The position numbers and the translations under genes were made by a program. From NCBI RefSeq assembly GCF_002014985.1, contig NZ_MUXU01000043.1, positions 1-20,477 on the forward strand: a DNA stretch of 20,477 nt, in the 5' to 3' direction. This stretch comes from Moraxella caviae (GTDB taxonomy: Bacteria; Pseudomonadota; Gammaproteobacteria; Pseudomonadales; Moraxellaceae). Every line of letters begins with the position of its first letter. The first letter of the stretch is position 1. This document shows positions 1 to 6,940 of the stretch, one piece after another. The notes under the pieces were generated by a model. That model made no database searches, had not been told where the DNA came from, and saw only the letters and a list, made by a program, of their open reading frames with translations.

Positions 1-105
1 GGTGGGGATGGTATCTACAAGCCGCCCCACTTGGATTTGCGAGACGATTCGATTGCAAGTTGGATTAGCACAGCGCAACCCAACATATTTATAACAAGTC
101 TTTGA
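1..105 (+). CDS. 3' end of an unrecognised protein-coding gene (partial)
   Basis: Frame 1 is open from the first base of the window to a TGA at 103-105, giving 34 residues that begin GGDGIYKPPHLDL and end NIFITSL. The composition looks like ordinary protein, and the next gene begins about 130 bases later on the same strand. The start and any domain lie outside the window, and I do not recognise the tail, so no function is given. A chance open frame of this length cannot be excluded. Confidence 0.4.
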   Translation, partial: GGDGIYKPPHLDLRDDSIASWISTAQPNIFITSL

Positions 106-238
106 ATTTGCTGGGTTTGGGTTTTGCAATCTCTACCCACACCCCAAACCAAAACAACCCATCATCACAAGTTTATAACAAACATGACCGCACAAATCAT
201 GTACAATGTGCAAATCATCAAATAAACCAAAATTCACC

Positions 239-1597
239 ATGAGCCATCAGACACACAGCACACAAAAGACCGAAACCGAGCGCAAACTGCTTGCCGAGCT
301 TGTGCGTAAATTGCAAGAATCAGGCTTTAGCTTTGCTCAGCCGCCGCACATCATCACTCAGTCGCTCATCGCCCAAAATGCTGCAAGCAATACGCCAGCT
401 GCGCCCATTGAGCTTGTTTTTGAGCGTGCCGAGCAGCTGGACAGCGATGGCAAACTGCGCCACGCTCTAGCGCAGTCCAAGCGTTATTTATCCGCCACCG
501 CCAAACTGGTGTACGCACTGTATTTTGTCTTGGGTGCGCTTGGCGTGATGGCACTGCTTGGAGCGCAAGTCGTCAATGTGTTTTATGTGTTGCTTGCACT
601 TTTGGGCTGGCACAGCTTGTCGCTTTTGTGGTGGTGCGTGTCGCTGGTTTGGCAAAGACCTGCTTCTATTTTTGGTGAGCTTGGCGAGCGTCTGGTACTG
701 CTGCGCCCCATTCTTAGCAAGCTCAACCACGCAAGCGATCCAAACGTGCTGCGTGAAGCCTTTGCCGTGCGCTATGACACCATCAAGCCTGTGCGTCATT
801 TTGCGCTGGGCAAGCTGCTGCACGGTGCGTGGCTTGCGTCTTTGCTTGGAGCGATGGCGGCATTGGTATGGCTGTTTTTGGTGCGCCAGTACGATTTTGC
901 GTGGCAATCCACTTTATTACACGAATCGCACATCGCTTGGCTGATTGGTAAAATTGGCGCATTGCCTGCCGCGCTTGGCTTTGATGTGCCAGATTTTAGC
1001 AGTACCAATGCCGCCACACGCGCACAATTTGCGTGGTTTTTGCTGCTGGCGGTGGCTTTGTATGGCTTACTGCCACGGTTTATCGCTTTTATGGCTTGCG
1101 CATTTTTGGCACGTCCACGCTGTGAAATTGACACTGCCTTGCCTTATTATGCCAAACTTTTGGCGGATTTTACGCCGCGCGTGGTGGATCAAGATGACTT
1201 CACACCAAGCACGCCTACCTCTTACAGCACCGCCGACACCGCCCAGCCGATGATTTTGGCGTATTTTGAGCGCATAGTAACACCAACGCCTGCCATTGAT
1301 GAAAAACTTAGCAAACTCACCATCGCCGCAACTTTTGGCACGGTGGACGAACGTGCGCAATGTGACGAGCTGACCCAAACCGCCCACGCACAAAATCTAA
1401 CCATCTTACTTGCCGTCAGTACACACACTCTGCCTGATCGTGGCGTGCTTAGAAAAATTGACCGCTTGGCAAGTCAAGCACCACTGGCGATTTTACTGTA
1501 TGACGACAATCCAAACCTACCAGCAAGCCAGCACAGCGCATGGCAACACGCCCTAAATGAGCGCAATCTTTTGGTGTTTGATGTCAGCCAGCACTAA
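239..1597 (+). CDS. DUF2868 family membrane protein
   Basis: This matches my recollection of the DUF2868 family, membrane proteins of unknown function. From the ATG at 239 it is 452 residues. An upstream ATG at 206 in the same frame would add 11 residues; neither has a good Shine-Dalgarno, and I prefer 239 because the protein then begins MSHQTH with no odd leader. Membrane segments are visible around residues 90-140 (including VNVFYVLLALLGWHSLSLLWW, a typical family stretch), 200-220 (LLGAMAALVWLFLVRQYDF) and 265-295 (FAWFLLLAVALYGLLPRFIAF). The RQYDF-W-TLL and YGLLPR stretches also fit the family. The C-terminal ~150 residues are soluble. In many proteobacteria the gene sits next to a DUF3482 GTPase gene; none follows here. 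It converges on exbD with a shared terminator between them. Confidence 0.8.
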   Translation: MSHQTHSTQKTETERKLLAELVRKLQESGFSFAQPPHIITQSLIAQNAASNTPAAPIELVFERAEQLDSDGKLRHALAQSKRYLSATAKLVYALYFVLGALGVMALLGAQVVNVFYVLLALLGWHSLSLLWWCVSLVWQRPASIFGELGERLVLLRPILSKLNHASDPNVLREAFAVRYDTIKPVRHFALGKLLHGAWLASLLGAMAALVWLFLVRQYDFAWQSTLLHESHIAWLIGKIGALPAALGFDVPDFSSTNAATRAQFAWFLLLAVALYGLLPRFIAFMACAFLARPRCEIDTALPYYAKLLADFTPRVVDQDDFTPSTPTSYSTADTAQPMILAYFERIVTPTPAIDEKLSKLTIAATFGTVDERAQCDELTQTAHAQNLTILLAVSTHTLPDRGVLRKIDRLASQAPLAILLYDDNPNLPASQHSAWQHALNERNLLVFDVSQH

Positions 1598-1637
1598 GTG
1601 AATTTACCAAACTCAAACCCCAAATCAAACCAACAAA

Positions 1638-1668
1638 AAAACCACATTCATACTCAGAATGTGGTTTT
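1638..1668. terminator. Bidirectional rho-independent terminator between DUF2868 gene and exbD
   Basis: A perfect 12-bp stem (1638-1649 AAAACCACATTC with 1657-1668) encloses a 7-nt loop. On the + strand it runs into TTTTGTTTTTT. On the - strand it runs into a T-run that corresponds to the A-run at 1635-1641. It lies 40 bases past the DUF2868 stop and about 105 bases past the exbD stop, so it can end both converging transcripts. Confidence 0.85.
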
Positions 1669-1673
1669 GTTTT

Positions 1674-1732
1674 TTGCAAGCTCTTGCAAGTTTTATGATT
1701 TTTTTAATTTTGCAAATTTTTGGTTTTGCAAG
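1674..1732. repeat. TTGCAA cluster 1 (exbD downstream region)
   Basis: Four copies of TTGCAA lie in about 60 bases, at 1674, 1684, 1710 and 1726; three read TTGCAAG. They sit in non-coding sequence just past the terminator. The same hexamer is clustered at 2826-2898 and 6698-6898. The role is unknown. Confidence 0.6.
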
Positions 1733-1773
1733 TTAATAAGTTTGCCCTTGCATTCATTGCCTTTTTGACAACA

Positions 1774-2175
1774 TCACTCATTAACAAAAGCAATCTTAGA
1801 CAAGCCAGCACCGCTTGCCGTTGCCAGCACTTGCGCCACCATGTCATATTTGCCTTCTTTGTCGGCACGCAGCTGCACTTGCGGATCATCGCCTGTGGCC
1901 ACCGCCTGCTCAAAGCGTGCCTGCAATTCAGTTAAGCTCACTTTTTCAGCGTCCCAGTATACGTCGCCAGCAGCATCAATGCTCACTTGCAGCACTTTTG
2001 GCGGCAAATCGTTCACTTCAGCGCTCGTTTTTGGCAAATCCAGCGGCACGGTTGGGTTTAGCACCGTTGCCGTTACCAAAAAAATAATCATCAGCACCAG
2101 CATAATATCAATCAAAGGAATCAGATTGATTTCATTCATGCCGTCATTGTTGCCATCGCCCAATTCAAAAGCCAT
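1774..2175 (-). CDS. exbD: ExbD biopolymer transport protein
   Basis: ExbD is the single-pass inner-membrane partner of ExbB that harnesses the proton gradient to energise TonB. The 133-residue product has a short cytoplasmic N-terminus, then NLIPLIDIMLVLMIIFLV as its one membrane helix with Asp23, the family's proton-related residue. A periplasmic domain follows that ends in the usual conserved block (VQLRADKEGKYDMVAQVLATA). Length and layout match ExbD/TolR. The start is fixed by AAGGGG a few bases upstream of the ATG at 2175. exbB ends only 9 bp upstream, so the two are surely co-transcribed. The nearby TonB-like gene and the absence of other tol genes favour ExbD over TolR. Confidence 0.93.
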   Translation of the reverse strand: MAFELGDGNNDGMNEINLIPLIDIMLVLMIIFLVTATVLNPTVPLDLPKTSAEVNDLPPKVLQVSIDAAGDVYWDAEKVSLTELQARFEQAVATGDDPQVQLRADKEGKYDMVAQVLATASGAGLSKIAFVNE

Positions 2176-2184
2176 AACCGCCCC

Positions 2185-2739
2185 TTAGCGCACGCTTTGC
2201 GCCAAAATTTGATGGGCGGTGGTGTTAGCGGTGTGCATGGCACGCTTATTTAGGCGTGTGGCGATGTTATAAAACACCACCGCAGGAATCGCCACTGCCA
2301 GCCCAAGACCAGTCATAATCAAGGCTTCGCCCACAGGCCCTGCCACTTGCGCAAGCCCTGCTTGCCCGCTTTTGGCAATGCTGTGCAGCGCATGAAAAAT
2401 CCCCCAAACCGTGCCAAACAGCCCGATAAAAGGCGCAATCGCCGCTGTCGTACCCAGCACAGGCAGACCTTTTTCCGCTTCAAAGCGATGGTGCGCAATC
2501 TGCTCAAGCAAATTTTGCTCCACCACAAGTTTACGCTCAGCAAATGCAAGTGCGCTAAATTCGCCCTGCTTATTTGCCATGTGCGCTTTTAAATCGCTGG
2601 CGATATTTGTCGCCATGCGCTTAGAATTCAGCAGGCGCATAACGCCCACCACCCACGACACCACCGACAATGCCAGCAGAATAAAAAACAAGGTTTTGCT
2701 CACCGCATCGGTATATTGCCAATAATGTGCAAAATCCAT
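2185..2739 (-). CDS. exbB: ExbB (MotA/TolQ/ExbB proton channel family)
   Basis: ExbB forms the pentameric proton channel core of the TonB-ExbB-ExbD motor. From the ATG at 2739 it has 184 residues and three membrane segments: an N-terminal one (TLFFILLALSVVSWVVGVM, about 15-35), and a pair after a cytoplasmic loop, with the family signatures AIAPFIGLFGTVWGIFHAL and GEALIMTGLGLAVAIPAVVFYN. The frame extends to a TTG at 2751, but GGGGA at 2745-2749 lies at correct spacing for the ATG at 2739, so I chose that. It is followed by exbD after 9 bp and preceded by tonB with a 196-bp spacer that carries a dense TTGCAA cluster, so an internal promoter or processing site before exbB is possible. Confidence 0.93.
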   Translation of the reverse strand: MDFAHYWQYTDAVSKTLFFILLALSVVSWVVGVMRLLNSKRMATNIASDLKAHMANKQGEFSALAFAERKLVVEQNLLEQIAHHRFEAEKGLPVLGTTAAIAPFIGLFGTVWGIFHALHSIAKSGQAGLAQVAGPVGEALIMTGLGLAVAIPAVVFYNIATRLNKRAMHTANTTAHQILAQSVR

Positions 2740-2744
2740 AATTT

Positions 2745-2749
2745 TCCCC
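2745..2749 (-). promoter_or_regulatory. Shine-Dalgarno of exbB (decides start)
   Basis: The - strand reads GGGGA five bases before the ATG at 2739. It overlaps the alternative TTG start at 2751 and so argues against that start. Confidence 0.65.
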
Positions 2750-2825
2750 AATGGTTTGATTTTGTTTAAATTTTTATGTTTTGATGGCGTTTATCGCCTA
2801 AATTTCGCTTGGTTTTTGTAAACTT

Positions 2826-2898
2826 TTGCAAGTTGAGTTGCAAGCTGTTTGCAAGTTAATTTGCTAAATTTTGCAAACCATCTGCAAGTCTTTGCAAG
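2826..2898. repeat. TTGCAA cluster 2 (tonB-exbB spacer)
   Basis: TTGCAA occurs at 2826, 2838, 2849, 2871 and 2892, with an extra TGCAAG near 2883: five full hexamers in about 75 bases. Four of the five continue as TTGCAAG. Spacing is irregular (12, 11, 22, 21), so this is not a CRISPR-like array. It lies entirely between the tonB stop and the exbB start. Confidence 0.65.
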
Positions 2899-2935
2899 TT
2901 TGTAGCGCATGATGACATTAAAACTTCACAACCCA

Positions 2936-3994
2936 TCACGGCACTGGCACGGTCAGCGTAAACGTACCTTTGCCAGACATCGCACGCCCATCACTGCTGG
3001 TAAAAGGGTGTAGTGCCGCTTGTCTGATTTGACGCTCCAGCACGTTTTTTAGGCGTTTGTCAGAGATGCCAGAAATGCTGACGGCAGTAATTCTGCCTTT
3101 GGCGTTCACCGAAACGGTGGCGGATGCAGTGATGGTCTGCCCATTCAAGCTGCGATCGCTGACGTCATCAGGGCTGATAGAAAGTCTTGGCGCGCGCTTC
3201 CAGCTGGCATTAGTGATGGATAGATTTTGTCCAGTCAGTTCGCCTTGTGCGCCTTTGGCTGCACTGTCGTCTTTTGCTTGGCTTTGTTTGTCGCTGTCTT
3301 TACCGCCTGCACCTTGGGCGTTTGCTTGACGATTAGCAGCAGCTTCAGCAGCCTTACGCGCCGCTTCAGCTTGGGCTGCTTTGCGCTCCGCTTCGGCTTT
3401 ACGTTCTGCTTCGGCTTTTTCACGCGCAAGTCGCTCTTTTTCTTGGGCTTTGCGTTCTTGTTCAGCACGTTCTTGCGCCAAGCGTTCTTGCTCGGCACGC
3501 TCTTTTTGCAAACGCTCTTTTTCTAAGCGCTGCTGCACTTCAAACGCTGCCTGCTCGGCACGCTGACGCTCCAGTGCAATCACATCAGGCGTAGGCTGTG
3601 GCGCAGGCGTCTTAACTGGCACAGGTTTCACTGGTTCAGCTTTGGTTGGTTCTGGCTGCGGTTTAGGTTCGGGCTTTGGCTTAGGCTTAGGTTTTTGTGG
3701 CTCAACAGGCGCAGGCGCAGCAGCTTTTGGCTGTTGCGGCTGAATTTTTGGCTTAGCTTGCGGCTCTTCTTGCGGTTTGGGCAAAGCTTTTGGCGGCTCA
3801 GGCGATTCCAGTTGATTTAATTGCACCAGCTGAATTTGCAAAGGCTCGCTCACCTTAGGCGGTGGTGCGTCCAGCGCAGGCATATTCATCAGCCCAAAAG
3901 CCGCTAAGCCGTGCAATGCCAGCACACCGCCAATCGTCAATGCCTTGATGGGTGCATTGGTGGGATTTGTAGTTTTGGCTGGCACATCGCTCAT
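2936..3994 (-). CDS. tonB: TonB energy transducer with TolA-like charged middle region
   Basis: TonB spans the periplasm and passes energy from ExbB-ExbD to outer-membrane receptors for iron complexes and vitamin B12. From the ATG at 3994 it is 352 residues. It has an N-terminal anchor at about 18-40 containing His28, the position of the TonB transmembrane histidine. A Pro/Lys/Gln-rich linker (about 44-140) follows, then a Glu/Arg/Lys/Ala-rich probable coiled coil (about 142-215, repeated ERAEQER-type units). The C-terminal TonB-like domain ends GTFTLTVPVP. A GTG at 4003 is an alternative start; the ATG is preferred by codon type. The charged middle resembles TolA, so TolA is the rival name, but the linkage to exbB-exbD and the absence of tolB/pal favour TonB. 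The usual Ser four residues before the membrane His is not present. Confidence 0.82.
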   Translation of the reverse strand: MSDVPAKTTNPTNAPIKALTIGGVLALHGLAAFGLMNMPALDAPPPKVSEPLQIQLVQLNQLESPEPPKALPKPQEEPQAKPKIQPQQPKAAAPAPVEPQKPKPKPKPEPKPQPEPTKAEPVKPVPVKTPAPQPTPDVIALERQRAEQAAFEVQQRLEKERLQKERAEQERLAQERAEQERKAQEKERLAREKAEAERKAEAERKAAQAEAARKAAEAAANRQANAQGAGGKDSDKQSQAKDDSAAKGAQGELTGQNLSITNASWKRAPRLSISPDDVSDRSLNGQTITASATVSVNAKGRITAVSISGISDKRLKNVLERQIRQAALHPFTSSDGRAMSGKGTFTLTVPVP

Positions 3995-4003
3995 TGTGAT
4001 CAC

Positions 4004-4349
4004 TCAGGCTAATCGCTTGGAATGGTAAAAATTGGGACGAAAATTATCGCTTGCTCGCCTGTTTTGGCGGTTCATAGCTGTCTTTTTAGTTGCCGCTGCG
4101 TCTTGATAAGTGCTGATTTTTATCGTGTTTAAAATCACAATGACAACTTAAATAAATACAAGAATAAAAACGATAATAATTCCTAATTACATATTATGCA
4201 CCATTTTTATCAAAAACTCAAGCGCCATTTTTATCAAACCGCCATTTTTAACCACCCTCAATCCGGTGCAAATAACCCAATCAGCAGAACTTCGCCAATC
4301 AAACCCTTTGTGCTTTATTTGTAGTTATTTTCGGTATTAAAAAGCATGG
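4004..4349. other. Intergenic region upstream of tonB
   Basis: This stretch of about 345 bases holds no convincing gene. It should contain the tonB promoter. I see a possible iron-box-like AT-rich palindrome (4172-4190), three near-copies of CCATTTTTATCAAA (from 4201, 4225 and, shortened, 4242), and on the - strand TTGTCA (4141-4146) with a GATAAA-like -10 about 17 bases downstream. The folK terminator overlaps its right edge. Confidence 0.5.
4172..4190 (-). promoter_or_regulatory. Possible Fur-box-like operator upstream of tonB
   Basis: GATAATAATTCCTAATTAC matches the classical 19-bp Fur consensus at 11 positions and is flanked by ATTAT, giving ATAAT/ATTAT dyad symmetry. Iron control of tonB-exbBD is usual in this group, but AT-rich DNA gives such matches easily, so this is a weak call. 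Confidence 0.3.
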
Positions 4350-4364
4350 CTAAATCAGCCATGC
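4339..4364 (-). terminator. Rho-independent terminator overlapping the end of the HPPK gene
   Basis: An 8-bp stem (4344-4351 GCATGGCT with 4357-4364 AGCCATGC) has a 5-nt loop, followed on the - strand by five T (A-run 4339-4343). The stem includes the last codons and the TAG stop of the gene. Confidence 0.75.
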
Positions 4365-4787
4365 CGCTACTTGCATAAGTCCCGTGCGCTCGTGCGCCTT
4401 AAAAGGCAAGCGTTTTTGATGCACGCACCATGCCCCATCACTGCCTTGCACTGCCAGCACATCAATATCCATCGCCACATCTTGTCCATCACCGCGCCCA
4501 CATTGTCGCTCAATTTCCTTGGTGGCAGCAATCCACGCACGCACCGTGTTTGGCGCAGCAGCATCAAGCAGCACGCAAGCATTATGGTACACACGCTCGG
4601 TTTTACCTGTAAAATCCTTACTTGCCGCCACATCAGAGCAGTCAAGTTCGCCAAGTTCGCCAAGTTTTGCCAGCGCAAGCTCAAAAGAGCGCTCGTGATG
4701 ATGATTGCTGCCAAGCGCCAGCACCAGCGTGCGCACCTGCTCACGGCCGTCAAACTCATCGCACACGTTGATGACTGGCTTATTCAT
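4350..4787 (-). CDS. folK: Divergent HPPK-family protein (6-hydroxymethyl-7,8-dihydropterin pyrophosphokinase)
   Basis: HPPK transfers pyrophosphate from ATP to 6-hydroxymethyl-dihydropterin, the step after FolB in folate synthesis. The 145 residues carry the family's LALGSN opening (about 23-28), a central TGKTERVYHNACVLL that matches the usual 'F-N-V-L' region, IERQCGRGDG, and the metal-binding D-x-D as MDIDVLA near residue 107. Oddities: the usual GPR before the D-x-D reads QDV, and the usual PHP-R segment reads PFKAHER, so catalytic or ATP contacts may be altered. It is shorter than E. coli FolK (about 160). The ATG at 4787 has no well-placed Shine-Dalgarno. It lies 312 bp downstream of folB on the same strand. 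A standard folK may exist elsewhere; here it could be a second, specialised copy. Confidence 0.72.
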   Translation of the reverse strand: MNKPVINVCDEFDGREQVRTLVLALGSNHHHERSFELALAKLGELGELDCSDVAASKDFTGKTERVYHNACVLLDAAAPNTVRAWIAATKEIERQCGRGDGQDVAMDIDVLAVQGSDGAWCVHQKRLPFKAHERTGLMQVAAWLI

Positions 4788-5099
4788 GGTTTGGATAAAA
4801 TTCTCTTGTAAAATGCACGTTTATTAGGCGGTTGTTCGGCTGGTTGCTTATGTTGTTTGTAAAGACAGCTTGATCAAAATCCTTCATCATAAGCACACCA
4901 AACCCCAATCCAGCCCTTTAACAAACTCAAAGTGGACGAAAACCACATCGGCATACTTTTTAAAATACTTTTAAACCGCTTTTCATTCATCAAATGGTGC
5001 ATTCAAGCCGTTTGGTTTGGCTTAGCTTGATTTGGCTTTACATTGTCTTTTCTTTGTATTTACACTGTCTTTTTAAAGTTTATTGCATCAAGTCAAAAA
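4788..5099. other. Gap between folB and the HPPK gene
   Basis: About 310 bases with no supported gene. It contains AT-rich stretches and short direct repeats (ACTTTTTAAAATACTTTTAAA near 4956-4976). A promoter for the HPPK gene probably lies here, but no convincing -35/-10 pair was found. Confidence 0.4.
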
Positions 5100-5456
5100 T
5101 TACTGCTTTTCACGCACCACTTCCACGCCCACACTGTCGGCAGCCTTGATGGCATTTGGCTTGTGAATGGTAAGCGTAACACGCAGACAAGGATAATTTG
5201 CTAGCAAATAATCGCAAATATTCTGCGCCAAACTCTCAAGCAGCTTAGCTTTTAGCTCATGGCACAGTCTTTCAATGTCTTCGCACACGGTTTTGTAATT
5301 GATGGCGTGCGCCACATCGTCCGTGCTGCTCGCCTTGCTCATGTCGCACTCTAGGCGCGCGTCAATCACCAAAGACTGCTTAATCGCGCGCTCCCAATCA
5401 TAAACACCAATTAAGGTATTGATTTTTAAGCCTTTAATGAATACCACATCGTTCAT
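5100..5456 (-). CDS. folB: Dihydroneopterin aldolase
   Basis: FolB splits 7,8-dihydroneopterin to 6-hydroxymethyl-dihydropterin and glycolaldehyde in the cytoplasm (folate pathway). The 118-residue length is standard. Family marks are GVYDWERAIKQ (with Glu22 of the substrate pocket), INYKTVCEDI, LLESLAQNICDYLL, and the C-terminal HKPNAI with Lys99, the expected catalytic lysine, followed by ADSVGVEV. The ATG at 5456 has AAGG about 8 bases upstream. The next gene on the strand is an HPPK-family gene, giving two consecutive folate steps side by side. Confidence 0.93.
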   Translation of the reverse strand: MNDVVFIKGLKINTLIGVYDWERAIKQSLVIDARLECDMSKASSTDDVAHAINYKTVCEDIERLCHELKAKLLESLAQNICDYLLANYPCLRVTLTIHKPNAIKAADSVGVEVVREKQ

Positions 5457-5657
5457 TGTTATACCTTTTTATCATATCTTTGATTGCGATTTTAATGACT
5501 GTGTCATGATTAACGTTACGTTTATTTAAATACTAATTTGATGGCTCGATGGTTTACTGATTTCACGCCAAGCGTACAAATGCGCATTGACAAACAAACA
5601 GTTATCACGCCAAGCCAATCAAATGCCGCGCAAATTTCATCAACTTTTGGCGCACAA

Positions 5658-6602
5658 TCACGCCTTGCGATGGCGCAATAAATCCACGCTAAAAATCGCA
5701 AGCCCCGTCCAAATCAAGCCGAACACCAAAAGACTGCGCACATCAAACGGCTCACGATAATAAAACACCGCCAGTAAAAACACCAAACTTGGGGTCAAAT
5801 AACCCATAAAACTCAGCGTATTAAAATTTACTTGCTTGGTGGATTGGTTGTACAAAAGCAGTGGCAACAGCGTGATTGGGCCTGCGAGCATCAACAGCCA
5901 CACCGCAGACGACCACCAAAAACTCGGCACACTGCTTGCCACATCGGCAAAATTAAGCCAAATCAAGCACAAGGGCAGCAGCAGCAAAGTCTCAAGAAAC
6001 AGCCCGTCAATCGCATCAAAAGGCGTTTGCCGCTGAATCACGCCATAAAAAGCAAACGACAAAGCAAGCAGCAAACTCACCCACGGCACACCGCCAAACA
6101 TAGCAAGCTGCACGCCCACCGCCACCGCAGCAAACACCACCGCCCATTTTTGCAAGGGGCGCAGCTTTTCTTTAAAAATCAGCATGGATAACGCCACGCC
6201 CACCAAAGGATTGATAAAATAACCCAAACTGGCTTCTAGCACCCTGTCATGCGCCACCGCCCACACATAAGTCAACCAATTTGTGCCGATGAGCAGTGCC
6301 GCCACGAAGGTGAGTAGCAGCCATTTTGGGCGCGCCTTTACGCAAGCCAACCAAGCGCGCCTGCGCCCAATCACCATCACCACTGCCAAAAGCACAAACG
6401 TCCACACCACACGATGCACGATGACTTCCACCGCGTCATAATGCGCCAACTGCTTGAAATACAAAGGAAAAACACCCCAAATCAAAAATGCCGAAAACGC
6501 AGTCATCAAGCCCTTTGGCGTGGTAACAATGTCAGCTTTACTGCTGCTTGCTGCCACGCTGATGGCACCTGTGGTGGTTGATGAATTTTGCGAATTTGAC
6601 AT
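5658..6602 (-). CDS. rarD: RarD-type EamA-family transporter
   Basis: This is a polytopic inner-membrane permease of the drug/metabolite transporter superfamily, RarD branch. Its substrate is not established. From the ATG at 6602 it is 314 residues. A Ser/Thr-rich cytoplasmic tail of about 30 residues precedes the hallmark AFLIWGVFPLYFKQL, then about ten hydrophobic helices, with family stretches such as HRVVWTF, NWLTYVWAVAHDRVLEASLGYFINP and LSFMGYLTPSLVFLLAV. The frame is open further upstream to about 6737, but that extension is AT-rich, overlaps the TTGCAA cluster and is foreign to the family, so I reject it. No strong Shine-Dalgarno is seen. It is probably transcribed alone: more than 200 bp of intergenic DNA lies on both sides. 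Confidence 0.88.
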   Translation of the reverse strand: MSNSQNSSTTTGAISVAASSSKADIVTTPKGLMTAFSAFLIWGVFPLYFKQLAHYDAVEVIVHRVVWTFVLLAVVMVIGRRRAWLACVKARPKWLLLTFVAALLIGTNWLTYVWAVAHDRVLEASLGYFINPLVGVALSMLIFKEKLRPLQKWAVVFAAVAVGVQLAMFGGVPWVSLLLALSFAFYGVIQRQTPFDAIDGLFLETLLLLPLCLIWLNFADVASSVPSFWWSSAVWLLMLAGPITLLPLLLYNQSTKQVNFNTLSFMGYLTPSLVFLLAVFYYREPFDVRSLLVFGLIWTGLAIFSVDLLRHRKA

Positions 6603-6697
6603 GGTGGATTGGGCGGTTTTGGCGGCTGGTTGATGATTGCTCTTTCGTATAATGGATTGATTGTTAATTTGCTGGCTGTGATACGATAAATGCAAGT

Positions 6698-6898
6698 TTG
6701 CAAACTGGCTTGGCTTGCACAATAGCTGCGCTTGCAAAATAAATTACAAAACAAAATTTCACTTGCAAAGGAAAATTTTTGCAAGTGAATAAACTTGCAA
6801 TTTTGCGCCACAATCTCACAAATAGACTTGCAAACTGGCTTACAACCATCTAGCAAATTATCTTGCAATTTACCAATCTGCAAATCCACTCACTTGCA
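6698..6898. repeat. TTGCAA cluster 3 (tyrA-aroA to rarD spacer)
   Basis: Eight TTGCAA hexamers occur in about 200 bases (near 6698, 6732, 6763, 6779, 6794, 6828, 6862 and 6893), almost all in the CTTGCAA or TTTGCAA context. A 14-bp direct repeat TTGCAAACTGGCTT occurs at 6698-6711 and 6828-6841. The stretch is non-coding and lies between the tyrA-aroA stop and the rarD start. Confidence 0.7.
6758..6789 (-). terminator. 12-bp hairpin, possible terminator of tyrA-aroA
   Basis: A perfect 12-bp stem (6758-6769 TTCACTTGCAAA with 6778-6789) has an 8-nt loop. On the - strand it is followed by ATTTTGTTTTG. It lies about 150 bases past the tyrA-aroA stop. The stem is made of two TTGCAA motifs facing each other, so it may be a product of the repeat cluster rather than a true terminator. 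Confidence 0.5.
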
Positions 6899-6940
6899 AT
6901 TATTTCTTGTGCTTGCTTCTTGTAGCTATTTCTTATAAAA

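Noticed and set aside
114..150. GGTTTGGG/CCCAAACC inverted repeat as a terminator of the left partial gene
   Set aside because: The loop is about 21 bases and there is no T-run.
2740..2751. TTG start for exbB
   Set aside because: The Shine-Dalgarno GGGGA lies between it and the ATG at 2739 and fits only the ATG.
2826..2898. TTGCAA cluster as a degenerate CRISPR array
   Set aside because: Spacing is irregular and short and the repeat is only 6-8 bases.
6603..6737. N-terminal extension of RarD
   Set aside because: It adds 45 residues foreign to the family and runs into the TTGCAA repeat block.
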